NCBI GenBank assembly: GCA_024372495.1
Contig: CP099977.1
Coordinates: forward strand, 496,001-560,000
DNA length: 64,000 nucleotides
Reading direction: 5' to 3'
Source: Pseudarthrobacter sp. Fe7
GTDB taxonomy: Bacteria > Actinomycetota > Actinomycetes > Actinomycetales > Micrococcaceae
This document shows, in pieces, positions 1 through 10,113 of the stretch. Position 1 is the stretch's first letter; each line of letters begins with the position of its first letter. The position numbers and the translations under genes were made by a program. The notes under the pieces were generated by a model. It made no database searches and was not told where the DNA came from. It saw only the letters and a list, made by a program, of their open reading frames with translations.

Positions 1-1449
1 CGGGCTACATCATCGGCCGGCTGCAGCGGGTCATCTTCTATGAGCCGGGGGTGAAGGAGACCAACTGGAGCGCCACCCGGCCCATCGTTGACACCACCGG
101 CAAGACCCGCCGCTGGGTGTACCTGCACTACTTCAAGGCCGGCCAGCCTTCCATCAACTGGCTTGACCCAACCTTCGCCGGGATGCGCCTGGTGGTGGGC
201 GATGCCCTGCACTCGCTGGTGGACCTGGGCACCGGGGCGCTGCGCCTGGACGCCAACGGCTTCCTGGGCGTGGAAAAGAGCGCCGAGGAGCAGCCCGGCT
301 GGTCCGAAGGGCACCCGCTGTCCGAGGCCGCCAACCAGCTCATCGGGTCCATGATCCGCAAAGTGGGCGGGTTCTCGTTCCAGGAGCTGAACCTGACCAT
401 TGACGACATCAAGGCGACCTCGGAGGCGGGTCCGGACCTTTCCTACGACTTCATCACCCGGCCGGCGTACCACTACGCACTGGTCACGGCGGATACCGAG
501 TTCCTGCGGCTGACCCTCCGCCTGTCCATGGAGATCGGCGTTGACCAGGCCTCGCTGGTGCATGCGCTGCAGAACCATGACGAACTCACCTACGAGCTGC
601 TGCACTTCGCCGCCGGCCACCGGGACGAGATGTTCGAGCTCAACGGCGAGGAAATGACCGGCGCCCAGGCTGGCCGAGAATGTGCAGCAGACCCTGCGGG
701 ACCGGCTGACCGGCGAGAACGCGCCCTACAACGCCGTCTTTACCACCAACGGCATTGCCTGCACCACGGTCAGCTTCATCATGGCCGCACTGGGGATCAA
801 GGACCCGGCCACGGTAACTCCGGAGCAGGAGGCGCAGATCCGGGACGTCCACCTGCTCCTGGCCATGTACAACGCCCTGCAGCCCGGCGTCTTTGCCCTG
901 TCCGGCTGGGACCTGACGGGCATCCTGGCCCTGGACCGCAGCAGCGTCGGCGAACTCACCTCCCAGGGCGACACCCGCTGGATCAACCGCGGCGCCCACG
1001 ACCTCATGGGAACCAGCCCCGAGGCCACCAACTCATCGGCCGGGATGCCCAGGGCCCGCAGCCTTTACGGGTCGTTGCCGGACCAGCTGCAGGACCAGGA
1101 CTCGTTCGCACGGCGGCTGCAGCGGATCCTCGCCGTGCGTGAGGAAAACGGGATCGCCACCGGGACTCTGCTCGACGTGCCAGAGGTCTCCAACCGGGCG
1201 GCGCTGGTGCTGGTCAACCGGCTGACGGACGGGGCCCTGCAGGTCACGGCGCTCAACTTCTCCGGCCAGGACATCGCCGGCAGCATCCAGTCCAACGAAC
1301 TGCCGTCCGGCGCCAACGTCCAGGACCTGTTCAGCGGTGAGACGGTGGGGCAGGTGGATGACCTGCACAGCTTCTTCCTGGAACTGCCTGCCTACGGCGG
1401 AACCGCGCTGCTCCTGACGGAGGCTCCCGAGGCGGAAGCGGAGGCGTAA
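1..1449 (+). CDS. GH13 alpha-glucosyltransferase, trehalose-synthase-like; 5' partial, frame broken
   Basis: Glycoside hydrolase family 13 enzyme; the closest fit is maltose alpha-D-glucosyltransferase (trehalose synthase), which interconverts maltose and trehalose in the cytosol. The window starts inside the gene, and the frame is open from base 3. Visible motifs are region [14 protein letters not shown] (nucleophile Asp), a likely region III around [10 protein letters not shown], and region [11 protein letters not shown] beta-rich C-terminal domain ends in EAEAEA. The frame breaks at 667-671, where CAGGCT stands for expected CAGCT; dropping one G joins EEMTGAQ to LAENVQQ. About 480 residues are present, so roughly 100-120 are missing upstream if it has the ~600-residue length of Arthrobacter-type enzymes. 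The exact GH13 specificity is inferred. Confidence 0.65.
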
Positions 1450-1466
1450 AAGCCAGGCGCCGGGCG

Positions 1467-1486
1467 GCGCCGGGAATCCCCGGCGC
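1467..1486. terminator. Hairpin between convergent genes
   Basis: GCGCCGGG, a 4-nt loop (AATC), then CCCGGCGC: a perfect 8-bp stem just after the GH13 stop and at the stop of the convergent ROK gene. There is no clear T tract, so terminator function is inferred from position. Confidence 0.45.
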
Positions 1487-2705
1487 TACCCGGCGATGGC
1501 GCCTGCCAGGGTGGCCTCAATGATGGCCGGCGAGAGCACGTACTGGGTTACCAGGCGGCTTGCCCCGAGCACGGCGGCCTGGTCTCCCGCGCGGGAGACA
1601 TTGATGCGCAGGTGCGAGGTGGCCAGGGGCGGCGAGCGCCGGTACACCACCTCTCGGATGCCGGCCACCAAGTGCTCCCCCGTCTCGCCCACGCTGCCGC
1701 CCACCACGATGACGGACGGGTTGAGCAGGTTGACCACGGTGGCCAGCACCTCGCCGATGTCCCGGCCGGCCTGGCGCAGCGCCTGGATGGCCTGCAGGTT
1801 GCCGTCGGCGGCGAGCCGGAGCACGTCCGTGCCCTTGGCGACGTCCAGGCCCTGGCCCCGGAGGGAACGCACGACGGCGGGACCGGACGCCAGCGCTTCC
1901 AGGCACCCATAGTTTCCACAGGCACACAGGACATCCGCGCCCCGCGCCACCTGGACGTGCCCGAGGTCCCCTGCCGTGCCGTTCGCGCCGCGCTGGAGCT
2001 CCCCGCTGCTGATGATGCCGGAGCCGATGCCGGTGGCCACCTTCACGAAGAAGAAGTTGTTGTGCTCGGGCCAGTGGGCGGACTGCTCCCCCAACGCCAT
2101 GATGTTCACGTCGTTGTCCACCAGCACATGGACAGGCAGTGACCGCTGCACGTAGCTGACCACGTCGAACCCGTCCCAGCCGGGCATGATGGGCGGCTTC
2201 ACCGGCTTGCCGGTGTCGTGTTCCACGGGGCCGGGCAGGCCGATGCCGATCCCGGCCAGTTCCGCGACGCTCCGTCCCGCCGAGGCCAGCAGGCTCCTTG
2301 CCCTGCGCAACCACCTGGTCCAGCACCGACTCCGGCCCGTCGGCCACCTGCTGCGCCAAGCGGTGTTCGGCGAGGATCTTCCCTCCGAGGTCGGTGACCG
2401 CGACGATGACATGCGTGGCCCCGACGTCCACGGCCAGCACCAGGCGGGCGGACGGGTTGAAGGCAAAGCGCGACGGCGGCCTGCCGCCGCTGGAGAGCGC
2501 CTCGCCTGCCGGGCCCACCAGGCCGGAGAGCATGAGGGCGTCGATCCGGGAGGCCACCGTGGAGCGGGCCAGGCCCGTACTCAGGGCGAGCCTCGGCACG
2601 GGTGCGGGCCCTGCCGTCACGCAGCAGCTGGAAGAGGTCCCCTGCACGCGAGAGGCTGCCGGCGTCGGAGTCTTTTCCGGCCTGCCTGCCCGTCGTTGAA
2701 GTCAT
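1486..2705 (-). CDS. ROK family transcriptional regulator (frame broken twice)
   Basis: Sugar-responsive repressor of the ROK family, about 405 residues after correction. The N-terminal winged helix (about residues 20-75: LFQLLRDGRARTRAEL, ALSTGLARSTVASRIDAL) is followed by the ROK sugar-kinase-like fold with VLAVDVGAT, GIGIGLPGPV and the zinc motif CACGNYGCLEAL. Two single-base insertions break the frame: 2589-2593 (GAGCTCG expected on the coding strand) and 2291-2295 (GAGCTG expected). Removing both restores an uninterrupted protein. It is divergent from the 2901-12320 sugar operon, which it probably controls through the palindrome just upstream of its start. Start ATG at 2705. Confidence 0.85.
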
Positions 2706-2708
2706 GTC

Positions 2709-2730
2709 TAAGTCATAACACTCTTACTTA
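2709..2730. promoter_or_regulatory. Candidate ROK operator palindrome
   Basis: TAAGT, 12 nt, ACTTA: an interrupted palindrome 4 nt upstream of the ROK start, in the divergent region shared with the sugar operon. Autoregulation is inferred; no family consensus was tested. Confidence 0.35.
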
Positions 2731-2900
2731 GTGCTGTCATCACGGCAGAAGAATGACACGAAACAAACAACTTTTGCTTGACGCACGTCAGAAGTCGTTC
2801 TACGTTGTGACTCAGGGCACATTCGCGGTTCGGATGGTAACCATTCACCGCAGTGATCCTTCCGGTACTCCAGAGTCCGCTTACAAAGAGGTAATTGAAC

Positions 2901-3998
2901 TTGTCGCATCTCGCAGCGCCAGCAGGCCGGCCCCTCGGCGTCGGCATCCTCGGCGCCGGACCCGTCACCCAGGCCATCCACCTTCCGGCATTGGCCCGCC
3001 TCCAGGACATTCTCGAAGTACGGCACATCATGGATGTGGACGCGGCCGTGGCCTCTTCGGTGGCGGCACGCGTCGGAGCCGCAGCCAGCACCAGCATGGA
3101 CGCGCTGCTGGCCAACCCGAACGTGGACATCGTGGCGATCTGCAGCCCCCACCAGTTCCACGCAGACCAGGTCATCGCCGCCTGCAGGGCCGGCAAGAAA
3201 GCGGTCCTCTGCGAAAAACCGTTCGCGATGAACGCCGCGGAAGCTGCCCGCATCTCGGCCGTCAGCACCGAAACGGGCGTGCCAATCGTCGTCGGGGCAA
3301 TGCACACCTTCGATCCCGGCTGGCTTGAGGCGGAGCAGAACTGGGGGAATCTTCCGGACCAGGCGCACACCATCCGCTCCTCCATCGTCCTGCCGCCGAA
3401 CGCCCGGTTCGAGGACTTCGCAACGGAAATCATCACCCGCCCGGCTTCCGGCCGGCCCGACTACTCGGACATCGAGGTGATCAAGGGGGCCCTCCAAGGC
3501 GGGATCATGGGCCTGGCGATCCACGACCTGCCGCTGGTACGCCGGTTCACGCCGGACTTCGCGGACATTGAGGTCCTCCAGGCGCTCCACGTCCGCCCGT
3601 TCGGCTACGCCGTTTCCCTCCGCACCCCGACGCGGACCATCGAACTGCGTGCCGTCATGAACAGCACCTGGAAGCCCGAATGGACGTTCGAGGCAATCGC
3701 CGATGATGCCGCACTGCACATCGACTTCACGCCGTCCTACGTCCAGGCCGGGTCCGCCGTCGCCACGTTCTCCCGCAACGACGGCAGCGAAACCACCACC
3801 TTCGGCCCGTATGGCCACAACGGCTACGAGGGTGAGTGGCGTGAACTGGCCGAGCTCGCCCGGGGTACCCGCCAGGCGCCCCCGGCCCAGACCCTGATCG
3901 ACGACCTGACCTTCGCCCTCGCCATTGCCGAAGCGACTGTGGCAAGCGCGGCGGCAGGACATGCAGTTGCCACGGCAGAAGCAGGAGCCCCGGCATGA
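2901..3998 (+). CDS. Gfo/Idh/MocA family oxidoreductase
   Basis: NAD(P)-dependent sugar dehydrogenase. The N-terminal Rossmann motif is GILGAGPVTQAIH (about residues 16-28) and the family EKPFAMN motif lies near residue 110, followed by the C-terminal substrate domain. The start is TTG: the one at 2901 sits about 9 nt after AAAGAGG, whereas the in-frame TTG at 2895 is too close to it. It is the first gene of the operon divergent from the ROK repressor and overlaps the next gene by 4 nt. It differs from the two other family members downstream and has less typical substrate-domain sequence. The substrate is unknown; oxidation of a sugar or cyclitol hydroxyl is inferred from the family. Confidence 0.8.
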   Translation: MSHLAAPAGRPLGVGILGAGPVTQAIHLPALARLQDILEVRHIMDVDAAVASSVAARVGAAASTSMDALLANPNVDIVAICSPHQFHADQVIAACRAGKKAVLCEKPFAMNAAEAARISAVSTETGVPIVVGAMHTFDPGWLEAEQNWGNLPDQAHTIRSSIVLPPNARFEDFATEIITRPASGRPDYSDIEVIKGALQGGIMGLAIHDLPLVRRFTPDFADIEVLQALHVRPFGYAVSLRTPTRTIELRAVMNSTWKPEWTFEAIADDAALHIDFTPSYVQAGSAVATFSRNDGSETTTFGPYGHNGYEGEWRELAELARGTRQAPPAQTLIDDLTFALAIAEATVASAAAGHAVATAEAGAPA

Positions 3999-4825
3999 GC
4001 GGCAAGTACAGCGTTTCGGCAACCTCCGCGGCCCACGAAACCGGTGCGGTCACACAGACAGTGGCCTCGCTGCCGGCAACCTTCGGCCCCGCCGCTGAAG
4101 ACCAGCGGGGCACGGCAGACATCCTGGTGGTCGACGGCGGACCCGGCTGGACCGCTGAGACGGCCAGTGCCGTCGCCGCAGGTGCCCGGGGCATCGTCGT
4201 CGCCAACCCGGTTCCCGAGGACACCACGGAACTGGCGGCCGCGGCAGACGCGGCAGGAACCGCCGTCGTCCTGGACCTGCGGTGGGCCTCCAACGCCGCC
4301 CTGGCAAGCGGTACTGCCGCCCCGGACGCCCGCGATGCGGTCCGCAGTGCCCTGGGCACCGCATCGCTGCTGGACAGTGTTGCCACGGCCGCTCCCGGCA
4401 CAGATCCGCAGCGGCTCCTCGGCGACCACCTCGCTGCGTTGCTGGCCGTCAGCGGCGGGCTCCACGCCGTGGCCGTCCTCCGGAGCGGCCCCACCGGGTA
4501 CGCCCTCAGCGGCAGGCTCGCCAACGGCGCACCGTTCACCGCCCAGGGGGTACTGACTGCGGCACGCCGGTTCGGCGTCGATATCCGCCTCTACACGGCC
4601 GACGGCGGGGTGAGCGTCCAGGTGCCCGATCCGGACGCTGCGTGGCCGGCCGAGGTCCGGGTCACCGGGGCGCACGGCGAACTTTTACTGCCCACACTGT
4701 ACGAATCCGCCCACCGGACTGCGTGGCGGCGCCTAAAGGACCATCTTGGCGCCGGCACCCGGCCGGACGATCTGGCCGGGTTCTCCCGGCTGACCGATCT
4801 CTACGCAACCGTCGCTGCCACGTAA
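3995..4825 (+). CDS. Uncharacterised protein coupled to Gfo/Idh dehydrogenase
   Basis: A 276-residue protein I do not recognise. Its ATG overlaps the stop of the preceding dehydrogenase (ATGA), so the two are translationally coupled and may form a complex. The first half contains a Rossmann-like pattern (ADILVVDGGPGW, GARGIVVANPVP, AGTAVVLDLRW). The second half has a stretch reminiscent of the C-terminal domain of Gfo/Idh proteins (HAVAVLRSGPTGYALSGRLANG). No glycine-rich nucleotide motif or EKP motif is present. A degenerate, non-catalytic dehydrogenase-like subunit is possible but only inferred. No signal peptide or membrane helix. Confidence 0.75.
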   Translation: MSGKYSVSATSAAHETGAVTQTVASLPATFGPAAEDQRGTADILVVDGGPGWTAETASAVAAGARGIVVANPVPEDTTELAAAADAAGTAVVLDLRWASNAALASGTAAPDARDAVRSALGTASLLDSVATAAPGTDPQRLLGDHLAALLAVSGGLHAVAVLRSGPTGYALSGRLANGAPFTAQGVLTAARRFGVDIRLYTADGGVSVQVPDPDAAWPAEVRVTGAHGELLLPTLYESAHRTAWRRLKDHLGAGTRPDDLAGFSRLTDLYATVAAT

Positions 4826-4968
4826 CCAGCCCACAGATACGCAACCGAACCAGCAGTCCAACAGCACAGTCCAGTCCATAAACACAGTCCAGTCCCACCT
4901 CCACTCTCAACGATGAGCAGGACCGCACAAACGGCGCACAGCGCAAGACGGTCCCGAAAGGACACATC

Positions 4969-6298
4969 ATGAACGCAACTCCCGAACAGCGCCGCTCCTT
5001 TTCCCGGCGCGGTTTCCTGGGCCTGACGGCTGCAGCCGCCGCAACGCCCCTGCTCGCCGCATGCGGCGGCGGCTCGGCATCACAGGGAGGCGGCGGAGGC
5101 GGTGCAGGCGGGACCGTCAAGTTCTGGGACATGCCGTGGGCAACACCGGCGTACAACGACGCGGCCAAGAGCGTCGCTGAGGGCTTCTCCGGTGCCAACG
5201 GCGCCAAGGCTTCCTACCAGATCATCCAGTGGGCCAACTTCTACCAGACCTTCTCATCGGCCATCGCCTCCAAGACGGGGCCGGCCGTTTCCACGGGCGG
5301 CGGCTTCCAGGCGTTCCAGTTCGAGCAGCAGGGCCAGATCGCGTACGCGGACAAGGTGATCGACAAGCTGAAGGCCAACGGCCAGTTCGACGACTTCCTC
5401 CCCGGCGTCCTGGACCCGTTCAAGTCGGACAAGGGCTACGTGGCCGTCCCCTGGCAGCTGGACATGCGCGTTTTCTGGTACCGCAAGTCGCTCTTCGAGA
5501 AGGCGAACGTTGCCCTTCCCACGGACTGGCCGTCCCTCCTTGAAGCCGGCAAGGCCCTGAAGAAGGTCGGCGCGTTTGGCTTCACCACCGGCGCGGGCAC
5601 GGGCAACAACTACGCCAACCACTCCATGATCATGATGATGGTCAACAACGGCGGCGGTGTCTGGAACAAGGACGGCGAGCCTGGACCTCATGAATGACCG
5701 CAACGTCGAGGCCATGGAGTTCGTCCTGGAACTTGTCTCCAACGGCATCGTCGATCCCGCCGCCGTCAGTTACACCACGGACAACATGTCGGCCCAGTGG
5801 AAGGACGGGAAGGCCGGTTATGGCCTGTTCCAGGTGAACGTCCCGCAGCGTGTCGGCGACACCTCCGGCGACCTGCTGGTAGCCGACCCCATCAAGGGCC
5901 CGCACGGGGACAAGGCAACCATCGTGTTCCCGAACAACATCATGATGTACACCAACACCCCGTCCCAGGACGCTTCCGAAGAGTTCCTGGTGTACTACCT
6001 GGGCCAGCTCAAGCAGCTGTGGCAGAAGAAGCTGATGTCCGCCCTGCCCGTGTTCAAGTCGATCACCGAAATCCCCGAGTTCGCCAACGACCCCAACAAC
6101 GTCAAGATCGTCAAGGACTGGCAGCCCATCGCCAAGACCTTCGCCGCCCAGGGCAGCAAGCTCAACGCCAACCTCGCGGCCCTCGACGGCGGACAGGCGC
6201 TGAACCAGTTCAGCCAGACCATCATCACCGGAAAGGCTGACGCCAAGACTGCCCTGCAGACCTTCCAGTCCGGCCTCGAATCGGTCCTGAAGAAGTAG
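4969..6298 (+). CDS. ABC sugar-binding lipoprotein (frame broken)
   Basis: Family 1 extracellular solute-binding protein of a carbohydrate ABC importer, about 442 residues after correction. The leader combines a Tat-type motif (SRRGFLGLT) with a lipobox (LLAAC), so export folded and lipid anchoring are likely. A Gly/Ser linker precedes the mature domain that starts GGTVKFWDMPW. AGCCT at 5678-5682 replaces expected GAGCTGGAC; without it NKDGE continues into LDLMNDRNVEAM. The permease genes follow directly. No ATPase is encoded nearby; a shared MsiK-type ATPase is usual in actinobacteria. Confidence 0.85.
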
Positions 6299-6311
6299 AA
6301 CGGGACCGGCC

Positions 6312-7274
6312 ATGTCCAGCACCACCACCCAGTCCGGCCTTGCCCGGGCCCGCCGGGGCGTTGCCCCCGGCGGGCCCGGGACCGTCCCGGGGAAACGCAA
6401 GAGCAAGCTTTCGGCCCAGGCCACCAGGACGTTCTTCTGGCTCCTGCTCCCCTCCGTCGTCCTCCTTGTCCTGATCCACGGCTACCCGCTGATCTATGCC
6501 GCCTTGCAGGCCACGCACGACGGGAACCTGCTCCAGACCGGCAACTTCGTGGGGGTACAGAACTTCTCCACCGTCCTGACCTCGCCGGCGTTCTGGAAGG
6601 CGGCCCAGTTCACGCTGTGGTTCACCATCGTGGGGGTCTTCGGGTCCTGGCTGGTGGGACTGGGCCTTGCCCTGCTCCTGCGTACCAAAATCCCGGCCGG
6701 CAACACGTTCAAGGTCCTGCTGCTCCTGCCCTGGGTGGTGCCCATCGTGGTGTCCTCCACTGCGTGGAACTGGCTGGTGGCCACCCCTGACAGCCTCATT
6801 CCGTCGCTGTTCCGGAACCTGGGGCTGGGCACCCCGCTTTTCCTGGCCGACCCCACCCTGGCCTCCGTCACGGTGATGGTGTTCAAGGTGTGGGTCAGCT
6901 TCCCCTTCATGATGATGATGATCTCGGCCGCCCTGGCCTCAGTGGACACCACCGTCTACGAGGCGGCCAGCATGGACGGTGCCAGCCGGTGGCAGCAGTT
7001 CACCCAGATCACCCTGCCGCTGATCGCCCGCTCCACCTACATCAGCTGGATCCTGATGACCATCTTCTGCGTCAACGACTTCCCCACCATCTACCTGCTC
7101 ACCGGCGGCGGCCCGGTCAGCGCCACCACCTCCCTGGTGGTCCTGGCCTACCGGACCGTGTTCCAGGACTTCGCCACCGGTCCCGGCGTGGCCATCGCCT
7201 TCCTCATGACCATGACCCTGGTGGTCATCTCGGTCATCCTGTACCGCCAGATCCGAAAGTCGAGCGTCGAATAA
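6312..7274 (+). CDS. ABC sugar permease, MalF type
   Basis: Integral-membrane subunit of the sugar importer (320 residues, about six helices). An N-terminal cytoplasmic stretch rich in Arg/Gly/Pro precedes the first helix (FFWLLLPSVVLLVLIHG). The EAA coupling loop for the ATPase is EAASMDGASRWQQFTQ near residue 217. It lies 13 nt after the binding protein and shares TAATG with the next permease, a typical transporter operon. Confidence 0.9.
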   Translation: MSSTTTQSGLARARRGVAPGGPGTVPGKRKSKLSAQATRTFFWLLLPSVVLLVLIHGYPLIYAALQATHDGNLLQTGNFVGVQNFSTVLTSPAFWKAAQFTLWFTIVGVFGSWLVGLGLALLLRTKIPAGNTFKVLLLLPWVVPIVVSSTAWNWLVATPDSLIPSLFRNLGLGTPLFLADPTLASVTVMVFKVWVSFPFMMMMISAALASVDTTVYEAASMDGASRWQQFTQITLPLIARSTYISWILMTIFCVNDFPTIYLLTGGGPVSATTSLVVLAYRTVFQDFATGPGVAIAFLMTMTLVVISVILYRQIRKSSVE

Positions 7275-8167
7275 TGAGCGCAGCAGTCCACGCCCATCCC
7301 CAGTCCGGGCCGGCCCTTGGAGTCGACCAGACCGGCAAGACCCGCCGGGCGCTGTCCGAAGCCGGCCAGCGCGGCCGCTGGTGGCGCTTCAGCGCAATCC
7401 TCATCATCACCGCGGTGGTGCTGGTACCCATCATGGTTACCGTGGTCCTGGCCTTCACCCCGGGCCCCAACAGCACCGCCACCGGCCTGACCTTCGAGAA
7501 CCTCAGCGGCGTCTTCTCCAAGACTTTGGCCGCCACCTGGCTGAAGAACAGCCTGGTCACCACCCTCTCCACCGTGGTGGTCTCGGTGGCCGTGGCCGCC
7601 CCTGCCGGGTACGTCCTCTCCCGCGGACGGTCAAAGGCGGTTTCCGGGTACTCCCTGCTGCTGTTCGTCATGCAGTCCCTGCCTATCATCACCTCGGTGG
7701 TGCCGCTGTTCATCCTCTTTGCCGGGATGGGCCTGGTGGACAACCTCCTGGGCCTGACCATCATCTACGTGGGTTCCACCATGACGGTGGCCACCTGGAT
7801 GATGGCCGCCTACTTCGACTCCATCCCCATCAGCCTGGAAGAGGCGTCCTGGATCGACGGCTGCTCCGTCTTTGGCTCCTTCACCAAGGTGGTCCTCCGG
7901 AACTCCCTTCCCGGCGTCCTGTCCACGGCGATCTTCGCCTTCCTCCTGGCCTGGAACGACTACCTGGTGGCCATCGTGTTCCTGCGCTCCAACGAAATCT
8001 TTACCCTTCCCATGGGCGTGCAATCCTTCTTCCAGCAGAACGCCACGGACTGGACCTCGGTCATGGCCCTGGCCGTGGTCATGATGCTCCCGCCGGTCAT
8101 CGTCTTCGCCACGCTCAACAAGTACTTCAGCGTCGGCGGCATCGGCGGCTCCCTCGCGGGCCGCTGA
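7274..8167 (+). CDS. ABC sugar permease, MalG type
   Basis: Second membrane subunit, 297 residues. The start ATG overlaps the stop of the MalF-type gene by one base. The first helix begins around FSAILIITAVVLVPIM, and the EAA loop is EASWIDGCSVFGSFTK. It ends in NKYFSVGGIGGSLAGR, a C-terminus seen in many MalG-type proteins. Works with the preceding permease and lipoprotein; energised by an ATPase encoded elsewhere. Confidence 0.9.
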   Translation: MSAAVHAHPQSGPALGVDQTGKTRRALSEAGQRGRWWRFSAILIITAVVLVPIMVTVVLAFTPGPNSTATGLTFENLSGVFSKTLAATWLKNSLVTTLSTVVVSVAVAAPAGYVLSRGRSKAVSGYSLLLFVMQSLPIITSVVPLFILFAGMGLVDNLLGLTIIYVGSTMTVATWMMAAYFDSIPISLEEASWIDGCSVFGSFTKVVLRNSLPGVLSTAIFAFLLAWNDYLVAIVFLRSNEIFTLPMGVQSFFQQNATDWTSVMALAVVMMLPPVIVFATLNKYFSVGGIGGSLAGR

Positions 8168-8211
8168 CGCTGCCCTCTTTCGATCCACCCACTGAACCTC
8201 TAAGGAAACCC

Positions 8212-8967
8212 ATGTCCTACTCACTTCAGCTCTACACGCTCCGCAACGCCGTCGCCGAGGATCTTCCGGGCACCATCAAGAAGGTGGCGGAGATCGGCTA
8301 CACCCAGGTTGAGCCCTACAACTTCGTGGCCACGGCGAAGGAACTCGGCACCGCCCTGAAGGAGAACGGCCTCACCGCGCCCTCCGGCCACGCACCCCTG
8401 ATGAGCCAGGACCAGGACGAAATCTTCGCCGCAGCCAAAGAGCTGGGCATCAGCACGGTGATCGATCCGTTCCTGCCGGCAGAGCACTGGCAGAAGGCCG
8501 AAGACATCCAGGCCATCGCCGCGAAGCTCAACGCGGCCGCGAAGAAGGGCGCCGAGTACGGCATCCGCGTCGGGTACCACAACCACGCCTGGGAACTGGA
8601 GTCCATCATCGAAGGCCGCACCGCCCTGGAGTATTTCGAGTCCCTGCTGGATCCGGAACTGGTTCTGGAAGTGGACACGTACTGGGTGGCCGTCGGCGGC
8701 CAGGACCCCGCGGACATCCTCACCAAGCTTGGTGACCGGGTGAAGTTCATCCACATCAAGGACGGCCCCCTGAACCGGGACAACAAGGCCCAGCAGCCGG
8801 CAGGCCAGGGCAAGGTGCCGGTCATGGACGTGATTGCCGCGGCAAAGTCACTGGAGGTGGGCGTGGTGGAGTTCGACGACTACTCCGGCGACATCTTCGA
8901 GGGCATCGCCCAGAGCCTGGCCTTCCTGAACGACAAAGCCAACAGCAACGAAGGAGCCAACGCGTGA
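8212..8967 (+). CDS. TIM-barrel sugar isomerase/epimerase-like protein (small)
   Basis: AP-endonuclease-2-type TIM barrel, 251 residues, usually annotated sugar phosphate isomerase/epimerase. Metal and substrate residues are in YHNHAWE, LEVDTYWV, FIHIKDG and VVEFDDY. The start ATG follows TAAGGAA. It lies in the sugar operon and overlaps the following dehydrogenase by 4 nt. Members of this fold also act as lyases or hydratases on 3-keto-sugars, which would fit the surrounding dehydrogenases, but the reaction here is inferred. Confidence 0.8.
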   Translation: MSYSLQLYTLRNAVAEDLPGTIKKVAEIGYTQVEPYNFVATAKELGTALKENGLTAPSGHAPLMSQDQDEIFAAAKELGISTVIDPFLPAEHWQKAEDIQAIAAKLNAAAKKGAEYGIRVGYHNHAWELESIIEGRTALEYFESLLDPELVLEVDTYWVAVGGQDPADILTKLGDRVKFIHIKDGPLNRDNKAQQPAGQGKVPVMDVIAAAKSLEVGVVEFDDYSGDIFEGIAQSLAFLNDKANSNEGANA

Positions 8968-10091
8968 GCACTCCCGCAGCCAAGCCCGTCCGCAGCGGTC
9001 CGGTAGGCGTCGGCGTCATCGGTGCCGGCGTGATCAGCAAGCAGTACCTGGACAACCTCACGGCGTTCCCGGACCTCAAGGTCCACGTCATCGCCGACCT
9101 CTTCGAGGAGGCAGCCGAGGCCCGCGCCAAGGAATACGGCATCCCCGAATGGGGCGGTGTGGACAAAGCACTGAACCACCCCGAGGTCGAAATCATCGTC
9201 AACCTCACCATCCCCGCCGCGCACGTGGAGGTGGCCACCGCCGCCGTCAACGCCGGCAAGCACGTCTGGACGGAGAAGCCGTTCTCCCTGGACCGCGAAT
9301 CCGGTCTGGGCCTGCTCAAGACCGCTGACGCCGCCGGCATCCGCCTGGGCTGCGCCCCGGACACGTTCCTGGGCGCCGGGATCCAGACGGCCCTGCGCCT
9401 GATCCAGCGCGGCGACATCGGCACCCCGCTGACGGCGATGACCACGTTCCAGACCCCTGGTCCGGAGTCCTGGCACCCCAACCCGGCCTTCCTCTTCCAG
9501 CACGGTGCCGGTCCGCTGTTCGACATGGGCCCGTACTACCTCACCACCCTGGTCCAGGCCTTCGGCTCCATCCGCAAGGTGGCCGCCGCCGGGTCCAAGG
9601 CCAAGGACGTGCGCGTGATCGGCTCGGGACCCAAGGCCGGCGAGGAGTTCACCGTCGAGGTGCCCACCCACGTCTCCGCGATGGCGCAGTTCGAATCCGG
9701 CGCGTCCTCGCACAGCGTCTTCTCCTTCGAGTCCCCGCGGACCCGGATGGGCTTCGTTGAGATCACCGGCACTGAAGCCACCATCTCGCTGCCGGACCCC
9801 AACTACTTCACCGGCGACATCAGGCTCTGGCGCGCCGGGGATGAGGACTGGACCACCGTTCCCGCCACGGGACCGGCCAACGGCCGCGGCATGGGCGTCC
9901 TGGACATGGCCCGCTCCATCCGCGCCGGTGTCCCGCACCGCGCCACGGGTGAACTGGCCTACCACGTCCTGGACACGATGGTTTCCATCAGCGAGTCGAT
10001 CGACGCCGGCACGTTCGTCGACGTCGAGAGCTCAGCCCCGGCATCCTCCGCCATCCCGGAGGACTGGGCTCCGGAAACCGCCACCCTCTAA
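8964..10091 (+). CDS. Gfo/Idh/MocA family oxidoreductase
   Basis: NAD(P)-dependent sugar dehydrogenase, 375 residues. Rossmann motif GVIGAGVISKQYLDNL near residue 17 and TEKPFSLDRE near residue 105. The GTG start overlaps the TIM-barrel gene stop. The C-terminal domain contains HGAGPLFDMGPYYLTTL, typical of the glucose-fructose oxidoreductase group. Second of three dehydrogenases in this operon. Confidence 0.88.
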   Translation: MSTPAAKPVRSGPVGVGVIGAGVISKQYLDNLTAFPDLKVHVIADLFEEAAEARAKEYGIPEWGGVDKALNHPEVEIIVNLTIPAAHVEVATAAVNAGKHVWTEKPFSLDRESGLGLLKTADAAGIRLGCAPDTFLGAGIQTALRLIQRGDIGTPLTAMTTFQTPGPESWHPNPAFLFQHGAGPLFDMGPYYLTTLVQAFGSIRKVAAAGSKAKDVRVIGSGPKAGEEFTVEVPTHVSAMAQFESGASSHSVFSFESPRTRMGFVEITGTEATISLPDPNYFTGDIRLWRAGDEDWTTVPATGPANGRGMGVLDMARSIRAGVPHRATGELAYHVLDTMVSISESIDAGTFVDVESSAPASSAIPEDWAPETATL

Positions 10092-10113
10092 CAGAGCAAG
10101 CAGGAACGCGATT

